NCBI GenBank assembly: GCA_903868145.1
Contig: CAIPTY010000080.1
Location: 18,074-82,073 of the forward strand
DNA from: an uncultured Desulfuromonadales bacterium
GTDB taxonomy: Bacteria; Desulfobacterota; Desulfuromonadia; Geobacterales; Pseudopelobacteraceae
Reading direction: 5' to 3'
DNA length: 64,000 nt
Shown here: piece after piece, positions 37,877-46,314 of the stretch
How the letters are laid out: each line of letters opens with the position of its first letter
Position numbering within the stretch: the first letter of the stretch is position 1
The notes under the pieces: model-generated
The model's database searches: none
The model's input: only the letters and a program-made list of their open reading frames with translations
Told to the model about the DNA's origin: nothing
Program-made: the position numbers and the translations under genes

Positions 37877-38848
37877 ATGATACCTCTGTTCAAAGATCGC
37901 CTGCAGTCGGTAAATCCGGAGTTTGAAACCTTCGAGAGTATTCAGACTGTGCAGGTCAACCTTGGCAACATCTGCAACCTCTCCTGCAACCACTGTCATG
38001 TGGGCGCTTCCCGTCATGGCTCCCAGGTTATGGATTTGGAAGTCATGGAGCAGATCACCCGGTTTCTCTCCCGTCATCCCGGCCTCACTCTGGATATAAC
38101 CGGCGGATGCCCCGAAATGAACCCCCACTTCCGCTTTTTCATTGAGCAGACAGACGGACTGGTCCCGCGCCGGATGCTGCGAAGCAACCTGGCCATCATG
38201 GCTGAGACTGGTTGGGAATGGCTTCCGGAGTTTTGCCGCAGCCATGAATTGACCATCATCGGCTCGCTCCCCTGTTATCTTGAGGAAAACGTCGACCGGC
38301 AGCGGGGCAGCGGGGTCTATCAGAAAAGTATCCGGGTTTTAAAGCGACTCAATGCTCTGGGCTATGGTTCAGGGGTCGAACTTGATCTGGTCTACAATCC
38401 GGGCGGGGATTATGTCCCCGGCTCACAGCATGGACTCGAAGCCGCCTACAAAGAGGAGATGCTGGCCCGTCACGGGATCGTGTTCAATCATCTGTTCACC
38501 ATCACGAACGCTCCGATCGGACGTTTCAAGGAGCAGCTTGAATCTGCGGGAACCTATCCGGAATACCTGCGGCTGCTGGCGGGACGCTTCAACCCTGAGG
38601 CGGCGGGTAGCATCATGTGCCGTACCCTCATCAGCGTTGATTACCGGGGGAAAATTTACAACTGCGATTTCAATCAGGCGCTGGGTATGCCGGTTACGGC
38701 CGATGACGGGTCTGAAATAACCATTTCAGAGCTGGATGACGCGGAGATGAACGGGAAAAAGATCCTGCTTTCCCAGCACTGCTATTGCTGTACCGCCGGG
38801 GAAGGCTCCAGTTGTACCGGTGCCCTGGTGTCAGAGGGGACTGCCTGA
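37877..38848 (+). CDS. arsS: ArsS-type radical SAM protein
   Basis: A 323-residue radical SAM enzyme of the arsenosugar biosynthesis (ArsS) family. The iron-sulfur cluster Cys are C33, C37 and C40 in CNLSCNHCHVGAS; DITGGCPEMNPHF follows. The C-terminal Cys-rich region includes YNCDFNQALGMP and HCYCCTAGEGSSCTGAL. Some relatives are selenoproteins; this one has Cys at every visible position. No arsenic methyltransferase is nearby, so the arsenic link is by family only. Its 3' end overlaps rbgA convergently by 18 bases. Confidence 0.85.
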   Translation: MIPLFKDRLQSVNPEFETFESIQTVQVNLGNICNLSCNHCHVGASRHGSQVMDLEVMEQITRFLSRHPGLTLDITGGCPEMNPHFRFFIEQTDGLVPRRMLRSNLAIMAETGWEWLPEFCRSHELTIIGSLPCYLEENVDRQRGSGVYQKSIRVLKRLNALGYGSGVELDLVYNPGGDYVPGSQHGLEAAYKEEMLARHGIVFNHLFTITNAPIGRFKEQLESAGTYPEYLRLLAGRFNPEAAGSIMCRTLISVDYRGKIYNCDFNQALGMPVTADDGSEITISELDDAEMNGKKILLSQHCYCCTAGEGSSCTGALVSEGTA

Positions 38849-39706
38849 CGCCGTGAGCATCTCATTATCCGCACCATCCCGCACCGGTTCCTCCAGGCTG
38901 ACCCGCCCGAGCTTGCCGGCTCGCAGTTCCCGAAGAAACGCTTCTGCGGCACGATTCAGATCGATCTCTCCGCCACTCTTGAGACACCCGAGACAACGCC
39001 CCACACTTTCAATGAATTCAGTGGCATTATCGGGCATATCCGCCAGCTTGTAGCGATTTTTGAGCAAACCGGGATAGCGCTGCATCACGTACTCGGCGGC
39101 GAACAGTCCGACGGTGGTGTAGTCAAGCGCGTTGGCCCCGATTGCGCCGCTGGTTGCCAGACGATAGGCTCCCGGCTGATCGTCCATGTCGGGCCAGAGA
39201 ACACCTGGCGTATCGTTGAGGACAACCCCGTTTTTCAGGTCGATCAGCTGGGTCGTGGTGGTTATGGCCGGTTTGTCACCGACTTTGGCCATGCTCCGCC
39301 CCGCCAGGGTGTTGATGAGAGTCGACTTGCCCACATTGGGAATACCGACCACCATGACTCGCACCGGAAAACCGGGTTTGCCGCGCTTCGGAGCCAGCAG
39401 CTGACAGAGTTTGATCAGCTGCTTTGTCTCGGAATGCTGCCTGGCCGAAATCGGCAGTGCGCGGATACCGGCCTGTTTTTCAAATTCCCGCACCCACGCT
39501 TTGGTTACGGCGGAATCAGCCAGATCATGTTTGTTGAGCACCTTGATCCAGGGCTTGGTGCGGCGCAGTTCCTCAAGTTTGTGGTTGGAACTGGAGAATG
39601 GCAGACGGGCGTCGAGCACCTCGATCACCACATCAACCCGTTTTATCAGGTCGCCAATCTGCTCCAGGGCCTTGCCCATATGTCCGGGATACCATCGGAT
39701 TGTCAT
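38831..39706 (-). CDS. rbgA: Ribosome biogenesis GTPase YlqF/RbgA
   Basis: A 291-residue circularly permuted GTPase. The G4 motif (NKHDLAD, near 58) precedes G1 (GIPNVGKST, near 121) and G3 (DTPGVLWP, near 163), the order typical of YlqF. The N-terminal IRWYPGHMGKAL is characteristic. Relatives assist large-subunit assembly. A C-terminal ANTAR-like helical part follows. Confidence 0.93.
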   Translation of the reverse strand: MTIRWYPGHMGKALEQIGDLIKRVDVVIEVLDARLPFSSSNHKLEELRRTKPWIKVLNKHDLADSAVTKAWVREFEKQAGIRALPISARQHSETKQLIKLCQLLAPKRGKPGFPVRVMVVGIPNVGKSTLINTLAGRSMAKVGDKPAITTTTQLIDLKNGVVLNDTPGVLWPDMDDQPGAYRLATSGAIGANALDYTTVGLFAAEYVMQRYPGLLKNRYKLADMPDNATEFIESVGRCLGCLKSGGEIDLNRAAEAFLRELRAGKLGRVSLEEPVRDGADNEMLTASGSPL

Positions 39707-39751
39707 ACTTGTCTCTATGGCTGTGTGAATCTCGGTCGATCCCTGTCCTAA

Positions 39752-41038
39752 CTACCGCTTCATCGCCTCGTCCATGACTTTATAGGCGCAGAACTCCCCG
39801 CACATGGTGCAAGCCCCGTGATCAGAGACCGGCGATTCATCGCGGAACTGACGGGCCTTGTCCGGATCGAGCGCCAGGGCGAACTGCCCTTCCCAGTCCA
39901 GCTTTTTCCTGCAGCGAGCCATAGCGATATCCTTATCCATGGCGCCCTTGACCCCCTTGGCAATATCAGCGGCATGGGCAGCGATGCGTGAGGCGATCAC
40001 ACCGTCCCGCACATCCTGAACATCGGGTAGACGCAGGTGTTCACTGGGGGTGACGTAACAGAGGAAATCAGCGCCGGCAGCAGCGGCAATGGCGCCACCG
40101 ATGGCGCAGGTGATGTGATCGTAGCCGGGTGCGATGTCGGTCACCAGCGGGCCGAGCACATAGAACGGCGCACCGTGGCATAACCGTTTCTGGAGTTGGA
40201 TATTGGTCTGGATCTGGTTGAGCGGAACATGCCCGGGCCCTTCGATCATGACCTGGACACCGGCGGCCTGTGCGCGCTGGGTCAGCTCCCCCAGAATGAT
40301 CAGCTCATGAATCTGAGCCCGGTCGGTGGCATCGGCCAGACAGCCGGGACGAAAACCATCCCCCAGCGAAAGGGTCATGTCGTATTCTTTTGTGATTTCA
40401 AGCAGTTTATCAAAATGCTCGAACAACGGGTTTTCCTGATTATTGTACTTCATCCACTCAATCGTGAAGGCTCCGCCACGCGAAACCACATCCATGATGC
40501 GCCCCTCGTTTTTCATCCGCTCGACCGTACTGAGGGTCACGCCGCAATGCACGGTGATGAAATCGACGCCATCCTCTGCATGTTTGATGATGCCGGCAAA
40601 AATGTCATCCACCGTCATATCCACGATGGCTTTTTTCTTGACCCTCACCGCATCCAGGGCGGCCTGATAGAGCGGCACACTGCCGATACAGGCGCTGGTC
40701 TCGGCGATGATCGCCCGCCTGATATCATCCACCGGGCCGCCGGTTGAGAGGTCCATGATGGCGTCTGCGCCGTACTTTACCGCAACGCGTGCTTTTTCAA
40801 GCTCCTTCTGCATGTCGGTGTCATCCGAAGATGATCCTATATTGGCGTTGATCTTGGTTCGCAGTCCGGCGCCGACCGGAAGGGGGGTGCCGTTGACATG
40901 CTTGATGTTGTGGCAGATCACGATCGTCCCTGCGGCAAGTCCATCGCGGATGAACTCCGGATTGACTCCCTCGGCCGCTGCGGCCAGTTGCATCTTTTCG
41001 GTTACAACGCCGCGACGGGCAAATTCCAATTGGGTCAT
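39752..41038 (-). CDS. thiC: Phosphomethylpyrimidine synthase
   Basis: Radical SAM enzyme that converts aminoimidazole ribotide to HMP-phosphate for thiamine. The 428-residue protein has the short-form ThiC layout. Its Fe4S4 motif lies at the extreme C terminus: CTMCGEFCAYK (CxxCxxxxC spacing). MIEGPGHVPL and the conserved THCGV-like TVHCGVT segment are visible. It lies 18 bases downstream of thiED and so should fall under the TPP riboswitch. Confidence 0.96.
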   Translation of the reverse strand: MTQLEFARRGVVTEKMQLAAAAEGVNPEFIRDGLAAGTIVICHNIKHVNGTPLPVGAGLRTKINANIGSSSDDTDMQKELEKARVAVKYGADAIMDLSTGGPVDDIRRAIIAETSACIGSVPLYQAALDAVRVKKKAIVDMTVDDIFAGIIKHAEDGVDFITVHCGVTLSTVERMKNEGRIMDVVSRGGAFTIEWMKYNNQENPLFEHFDKLLEITKEYDMTLSLGDGFRPGCLADATDRAQIHELIILGELTQRAQAAGVQVMIEGPGHVPLNQIQTNIQLQKRLCHGAPFYVLGPLVTDIAPGYDHITCAIGGAIAAAAGADFLCYVTPSEHLRLPDVQDVRDGVIASRIAAHAADIAKGVKGAMDKDIAMARCRKKLDWEGQFALALDPDKARQFRDESPVSDHGACTMCGEFCAYKVMDEAMKR

Positions 41039-41056
41039 AATGGGTTGTGTGTCCTT

Positions 41057-42529
41057 TTATAATTTTTCTGCAGCGGCCAGATAATGGTTGACCGGGCTGT
41101 GCCCTTTTCCCAGGGGGCGGGCAAGCCTGATTGCAGTGGTGATGAATTCTTTGGCCTTGTCCACAGCCCCCCTGAGAGGCTCCCCCTGGGCGAGGAAGGT
41201 GGCGATTGCCGACGCGTATGTACAGCCAGTTCCATGGGTATTGCTGGTAAAGATCCTCTCTGCCGGAAAATGGTGGCATTCAGCACCGTCAAACAGAATG
41301 TCGCCGGACTGGCTCCCCGTGAGATGGCCGCCCTTGATGAGTACATGCGCCGCACCCATGTCATGCAGGTCACGGGCAGCCTGCTCCATCTCCGCCAGGG
41401 AGCGGATCATCCTTCCCAGCAGGCGCTCGGCCTCGGGAATATTGGGAGTCAGCAGGTAGGCCAGGGGAAGCAGTTGTTCGGTAAAGATCATGGTCGCATC
41501 ACGTTCCATCAGTGATGCCCCCCCTTTCGCCACCATGACCGGATCGATCACCAGAGGGATGATGGTTGATCGCTCCGACAGGTTTTCCGCAAGGGCAGAG
41601 ATGATTCCGGTGGTGTGCAGCATACCGGTCTTGATGACATCAACCGGGATATCGGACAGTACGGTTTCAAGCTGATCGATCACAAAAGAAGAGGGGAGAC
41701 CATGAACCGATGAGACTCTACGGGTGTTCTGAGCAGTCAGGGCGGTCAGCACGCTGGACGCATAGCTTCCCAGCAGGGTAATGGTCTTGATATCAGCCTG
41801 GATACCGGCGCCGCCGCCGGAGTCGCTCCCCGCAACAGTCATGACCGAGCCGCGCGGAAACGGGCGTTTGCGGTTGAAGAGCAGTTTCAGTTCTGCGGCA
41901 GCGATATCGGGACGGGGGCTGGAGAGAACGGAAGAGATCACGGCCAGAGCATCGGCGCCGGCGTCGATCACCCGGCAGGCATTGGAAGTGGTAATGCCGC
42001 CAATAGCCACGATCGGCAGTTCAACCCTGTCACGTATGTCTGCCAGGCCGGCCGTACCTGCTATATGGGAGACGTTCTTGCTTTCAGTCGGATACATGGC
42101 GCCAAAACCGATGTAATCGGCACCATCCAGCTCGGCCTGCAAGGCTTCTTCGAGCGTATGGGTGGACTTTCCGATTATTCTGGCGGAGCCAAGCTTTCCA
42201 CGGGCACCTTCCACGCTCCCGTCATCCTGTCCCAGGTGAACGCCATCGGCCTCCAGCGCAACAGCCAGATCCACATCATCATTGACAATAAAGGCAACAC
42301 CGCACCCCCGGCAGAGCTGCTTCAACGCGCCGCCCTCTTCAAGACACGCCTCGCGCCCTTTGCCTTTGGGACGATACTGCAGCACCGACACCCCGCCCCG
42401 CAGCGCCACCCGCACCCTGTTGAGCAGATCATCACCCTGATCGGTGATCAGATACACGCCGGAGACAGGCATCGGCTGTACAGCGGTCTTGTTGACCACA
42501 AGACGGAACGTTCTCTCTCTGTTCCCCAT
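41057..42529 (-). CDS. thiED: ThiE-ThiD fusion (thiamine phosphate synthase/HMP-P kinase)
   Basis: A 490-residue bifunctional enzyme. Residues ~20-225 are ThiE, which joins HMP-PP and thiazole phosphate (YLITD, VLQYRPKG, ADGVHLGQDDG, GFGAMYPTESK, AIGGI). Residues ~230-490 are ThiD, which phosphorylates HMP and HMP-P (MTVAGSDSGGGAGIQADIKT, ALTAQNT, DPVMVAKGG, HGTGCTYASA). I chose ATG 42529 behind AGGTGG; a longer frame reaches 42562 but would run into the riboswitch terminator. Confidence 0.95.
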   Translation of the reverse strand: MGNRERTFRLVVNKTAVQPMPVSGVYLITDQGDDLLNRVRVALRGGVSVLQYRPKGKGREACLEEGGALKQLCRGCGVAFIVNDDVDLAVALEADGVHLGQDDGSVEGARGKLGSARIIGKSTHTLEEALQAELDGADYIGFGAMYPTESKNVSHIAGTAGLADIRDRVELPIVAIGGITTSNACRVIDAGADALAVISSVLSSPRPDIAAAELKLLFNRKRPFPRGSVMTVAGSDSGGGAGIQADIKTITLLGSYASSVLTALTAQNTRRVSSVHGLPSSFVIDQLETVLSDIPVDVIKTGMLHTTGIISALAENLSERSTIIPLVIDPVMVAKGGASLMERDATMIFTEQLLPLAYLLTPNIPEAERLLGRMIRSLAEMEQAARDLHDMGAAHVLIKGGHLTGSQSGDILFDGAECHHFPAERIFTSNTHGTGCTYASAIATFLAQGEPLRGAVDKAKEFITTAIRLARPLGKGHSPVNHYLAAAEKL

Positions 42530-42546
42530 TGTTCCACCTGTTCCTG

Positions 42547-42582
42547 AAAAAAACAGCCGCACTGAAACACATATCAGGCGGC
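42547..42582 (-). terminator. Riboswitch-controlled terminator of thiED
   Basis: The minus-strand stem AGCCGC/GCGGCT around a 17-base interior is followed by GTTTTTTTC and ends about 20 bases before the thiED start. It lies directly after the TPP aptamer and is the likely expression platform (transcription attenuation). Confidence 0.8.
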
Positions 42583-42605
42583 TTGATTCACTACGAATAA
42601 TCTCG

Positions 42606-42706
42606 CGAGCCGCTTTCCTACGCCGGCATTACCCGGTTCAGGTACAAAGGGTCTGATTCCGCAGAATCATCTCAGTTCGCCAGAACTCCCCCAGGGCCTT
42701 ACATCT
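42606..42706 (-). promoter_or_regulatory. TPP riboswitch (THI element)
   Basis: The minus strand shows the conserved aptamer blocks in order: GGGGGAGTTC, ACTGAGA, ACCCTTTGTACCTGAACC, GGGTAATGCCGGCGTAGGAAAG. TPP binding should favour the downstream terminator and switch off thiED-thiC. Confidence 0.93.
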
Positions 42707-42711
42707 CGCAC

Positions 42712-42740
42712 ACCGTACCGGAATTTGCCGCTACTGTCAA
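42712..42740 (-). promoter_or_regulatory. Promoter of the thiED-thiC operon
   Basis: On the minus strand, TTGACA (42740-42735), a 17-base spacer and TACGGT (42717-42712) place the start of transcription a few bases before the riboswitch aptamer. Confidence 0.75.
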
Positions 42741-42879
42741 TGTCTATGACACGTTGTGTCTGTCGCAGCATCGCCCCTCACCAGCGGCTGTTTCACTTTA
42801 CAGTCACCTGCAGACATGCTAATTATTGCGCTGCCGGATCATCCCGCCATATCCCGCTCAACCTGAGGAGCACCGCGCC

Positions 42880-44013
42880 TTGTACGACAGCCGCCCCACA
42901 TTTGCCGAGATTGACCTCTCTGCGCTCAGGCACAATTTCAAGGTCATCCGAACTTCCATACCGCGCAGCACCGAGATTCTGGCGGTGGTCAAGGCTGATG
43001 CCTACGGCCATGGATTCATGGATATCAGCCGCGAACTGGAACATCTCGGAGTGAATGCATTCGGAGTCGCTTTCCTTGCCGAGGGGATTCAGCTCCGCAA
43101 AAGTGGCATCGACAAACCGGTGCTGCTTCTGGGCGGCGTCTATCCTGGGCAGGAACGCAAATGTATCGGCTACAACCTGTCCACGGTCGTTTTTACCATG
43201 GAGCAGGCCCACTCCCTCAACCAGGCAGCCGGAAAGCTTTTCCGCAAAGCCCAGGTTCACCTCAAGACGGATACCGGCATGGGAAGGCTTGGCATCCCGT
43301 ATTCGGACGTGCCGGTTTTTCTGAAGGAGATGAGAAAACTCCCTCATATTGCCCTGGAGGGCATCATATCACATTTTGCCAGTGCCGATGAACTGGACGA
43401 GTCAGGCCGCCACTTTACCAGAATCCAGGCGGAACGTTTTGCATGGGTGATCGCCGAAACCCGCACAGCCGGGTACACTCCCCGCTACATACATATAGCC
43501 AACAGCGCCGGCGCCCTGCTCAGGGACATTCCCGGCTGCAACCTGATCCGTCCCGGCATAGCGCTCTACGGCGCCCTCCCCTCTCCCGACTTTCAGGGCA
43601 AGCTCAACCTGAAACCGGTCATGCGACTGAAAAGCCGCATCGCCATGCTCAAATGGGTTGAAGCGGGAACCACCATCAGCTATGCCCGACGATTCACTGC
43701 CGGCAACAGGACCCTGATTGCCAGCGTCCCGGCGGGGTATGCCGACGGCTACCCCCGTTCATTGACCAACAGAGGAGCGGCGCTTGTAAGGGGACAGCGG
43801 GCAGCGGTTACGGGAACCGTCTGCATGGACTGGATCATGCTGGATGTCACCGGCATTGCCGATGTGACGGTCGGTGACGAGGTAATACTTATCGGCGCTG
43901 ACACTTCAGGAAACAGCATTGCCGTCGAGGAGCTGGCGGCTGCAGCCGGAACGATCCCCTACGAAATTTTCTGCGGCATCAGCAAACGGGTACCACGGGT
44001 ATACGTGACATGA
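42880..44013 (+). CDS. alr: Alanine racemase
   Basis: PLP enzyme interconverting L- and D-alanine for peptidoglycan. The PLP lysine is K38 in [10 protein letters not shown]. The second catalytic residue, a Tyr, lies in [20 protein letters not shown] and [12 protein letters not shown] complete the signature. I chose TTG 42880, downstream of GAGGAG, which gives 377 residues and starts right before the conserved [12 protein letters not shown]; the frame is open from 42826. It ends in an ATGA overlap with selD. Confidence 0.93.
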   Translation: MYDSRPTFAEIDLSALRHNFKVIRTSIPRSTEILAVVKADAYGHGFMDISRELEHLGVNAFGVAFLAEGIQLRKSGIDKPVLLLGGVYPGQERKCIGYNLSTVVFTMEQAHSLNQAAGKLFRKAQVHLKTDTGMGRLGIPYSDVPVFLKEMRKLPHIALEGIISHFASADELDESGRHFTRIQAERFAWVIAETRTAGYTPRYIHIANSAGALLRDIPGCNLIRPGIALYGALPSPDFQGKLNLKPVMRLKSRIAMLKWVEAGTTISYARRFTAGNRTLIASVPAGYADGYPRSLTNRGAALVRGQRAAVTGTVCMDWIMLDVTGIADVTVGDEVILIGADTSGNSIAVEELAAAAGTIPYEIFCGISKRVPRVYVT

Positions 44014-45041
44014 TCAAACTGACACAGTTGGCAAAAGCCGCCGGTTGAGCCGCCAAACTGGGCCCTGACGGCCTGGCGAAGGCCCTGGACGGGCTTTGGG
44101 CAACCGAACGCAACGAAAACCTGCTTGTGGGACCGGAAACATCTGATGATGCCGGGGTCTACAGGATCTCGCCGGACTGCGCCCTGGTCGAAACAACCGA
44201 CATCATAACCCCGCTGGTTGATGATCCGTTCACATTCGGCCGCATTGCCGCCGCCAATGCTCTGTCCGATGTCTATGCCATGGGAGGTCGCCCCGTAACC
44301 GCCATGAACGTGGTCTTCTTCCCGGCCTGCTCGCTGCCGGGAGAAGTTCTGCGGGAAATTCTTGCCGGTGGCCAGAGCGTTATTATGGAGGCTGGCGTCT
44401 GTCTGGTCGGCGGCCACACCCTGGAGGACGACGAGCTGAAATACGGGCTTGCCGTCACCGGCCTGGTCGCCCCCGACGCAATCATCCGCAACTCCACCGC
44501 ACGCCCCGGAGACATTCTGATCCTGACCAAACCGCTGGGCACCGGCATCATCTCCACCGCCATCAAGGGTGAAATGGCAGCGGAAACCATCACGAGTGAG
44601 TCAATCCGCTGGATGACCACCCTGAACCTGGCCGCCGCCGGTTTGATGCGGGAATGCCATGCCACGGCAGCCACCGATGTAACAGGTTTCGGCCTGATCG
44701 GGCATGCCAGCGAGATGGCACAAGGCGCGGGTGTTACTTTCTGTCTGGAGTTCAGCTCCATTCCACTCATGTCCGGCGTCACAGATCTGGCGGCCGACGG
44801 CATGGTACCGGCCGGTTGCTACCGCAATCGCGACTACTACGGCTCACTGATGGATCGGCAGGAGATCAGTGATAGCGGCCTGCTGCCGCTGTTCGATCCC
44901 CAGACTTCGGGCGGGCTGCTGATCACGCTGGCACCTGATAATGCCGCGAGCTTTACAAAGTCTGCGGACAACCGCGGGATATTCGCCCGCAGGATCGGCA
45001 CCGTGCAACCTTTCTCCCAACATCTGATCAAGGTGGTCTGA
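44010..45041 (+). CDS. selD: Selenide, water dikinase (selenoprotein SelD)
   Basis: Makes selenophosphate from selenide and ATP. The ATG at 44010 overlaps the alr stop. Codon 13 is TGA (44046-44048) in the context KAAG-U-AAKLGP, exactly the catalytic Cys/Sec position of SelD (E. coli Cys17 region), so I read it as selenocysteine. The frame then runs uninterrupted to 45041 for 343 residues, with [31 protein letters not shown] [10 protein letters not shown] and DPQTSGGLL landmarks. A conventional caller would start at GTG 44127 and lose the active site. A hairpin after the UGA (44051-44078) is a possible SECIS. Confidence 0.94.
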
Positions 45042-45048
45042 CCCCATT

Positions 45049-46308
45049 ATGTACGCTCTCGCACTTGACCTCGGTACAACCACCCTTGCAGCCTCCCTGA
45101 TAGAGCTTCCCGGCGGTCGCCGTCTTGCCATGACCGGCAGCATGAACCCCCAGCGGCGCTTCGGAGCAGACGTTGTTTCACGCCTGGATGCAGCGGTCCA
45201 CTCGGACGATGTTCTGCGCGTGATGTCGCAATTGATCCGCTCCGAAATCCGGCGACTGGCCGCTGAACTGTGCGTCACCAGCAGCATACCGTGGCCGGAT
45301 ATCCGCCAGATCGCCATAGCCGGAAACCCCGCCATGCAGCATATCCTACTGGAGTTGCCGGTGAAAACCCTGGCTTTCCCCCCCTATCGCCCACTCTTCA
45401 CCACCGGCAGGCACCTGACGGCAGCCGAACTGGGCTGGGACGGCGATGCCGATGTCTATCTGTTCCCCATGCCGGGGGGCTTCGTGGGTGGTGATACGGT
45501 GGCATTTCTCTATGGACAGCTTGCATCCTGCCATCTATCCCGCACCCCGGCGCTCTATCTGGACATGGGGACGAACGGTGAAATAGCGCTCGTCAGCGGC
45601 GACACCATCTGGGCCACCTCAGCCGCCGCAGGACCGGCCTTTGAGGGGGGCAACCTTTCCTGCGGAATGGCGGCGCTTCCGGGGGCGATCAGCTCGGTGT
45701 GCATCGATGGAGAAAAGGTCAGGCTGACGACAATCGGGGCATCCGTACCGATAGGCATCTGCGGGTCAGCCGCCATTGAAACGGTCGTTGAACTCCTGCG
45801 GCATGACCTGTGTGAGCCGACCGGCAGGCTGCGTGACAGCGTCGAGATACCGTCAAACCTTGCCGGGCGTCTCTTCGCATTCAAAGGCGAAACCGCTTTT
45901 ACCATCTATCGTGATGCCAGCCGCCAATTGCTGCTCACCCAGAGCGACATCCGCCAGATCCAGCTTGCAAAGGGGGCTATCAGAGCAGGTATTGACGTTT
46001 TGATCGACCGATCAGGTATACCCTTCCAGGCGTTGGAAGATGTTGTCCTGACCGGCTCGTTCGGTGCGGTTTTGAAACCGGAATGGCTCAAAAGCGTTGG
46101 AATTTTCCATACGGGCATGCTACAAGATATTCACTTCACCCCCGAAGGCGCGCTGACCGGAGCCGAACTGGCCCTGACAGCCGGAGACCGGTTTGAAGGG
46201 GTGGAACAGATGGGGCGGCGATTCAAGGTAGTGCCCCTGTCCGGGACACCGCTCTTCGAGCAGAAGTTCATGCAGCACATCAATTTTCCGATACCCGACA
46301 AGGAGTAA
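45049..46308 (+). CDS. ASKHA-domain protein, corrinoid-activation type
   Basis: A 419-residue protein matching the C-terminal ASKHA ATPase part (DUF4445) of RACo-type corrinoid activators: MYALALDLGTTTLAASLI (phosphate 1), GNPAMQHILL, YLDMGTNGEIAL, AAGPAFEGGNLSCGM and VVLTGSFGA. RACo proteins reductively activate Co(II) corrinoid proteins but carry an N-terminal [2Fe-2S] domain, which is absent here. The role is thus unclear. It follows selD by seven bases and precedes purH by six. Confidence 0.82.
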   Translation: MYALALDLGTTTLAASLIELPGGRRLAMTGSMNPQRRFGADVVSRLDAAVHSDDVLRVMSQLIRSEIRRLAAELCVTSSIPWPDIRQIAIAGNPAMQHILLELPVKTLAFPPYRPLFTTGRHLTAAELGWDGDADVYLFPMPGGFVGGDTVAFLYGQLASCHLSRTPALYLDMGTNGEIALVSGDTIWATSAAAGPAFEGGNLSCGMAALPGAISSVCIDGEKVRLTTIGASVPIGICGSAAIETVVELLRHDLCEPTGRLRDSVEIPSNLAGRLFAFKGETAFTIYRDASRQLLLTQSDIRQIQLAKGAIRAGIDVLIDRSGIPFQALEDVVLTGSFGAVLKPEWLKSVGIFHTGMLQDIHFTPEGALTGAELALTAGDRFEGVEQMGRRFKVVPLSGTPLFEQKFMQHINFPIPDKE

Positions 46309-46314
46309 ACACCA

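Noticed and set aside
44010..44126. selD read as a pseudogene or as a late-starting short gene
   Set aside because: The TGA falls exactly on the catalytic Cys/Sec position and the flanking frame is conserved, which is better explained by selenocysteine.
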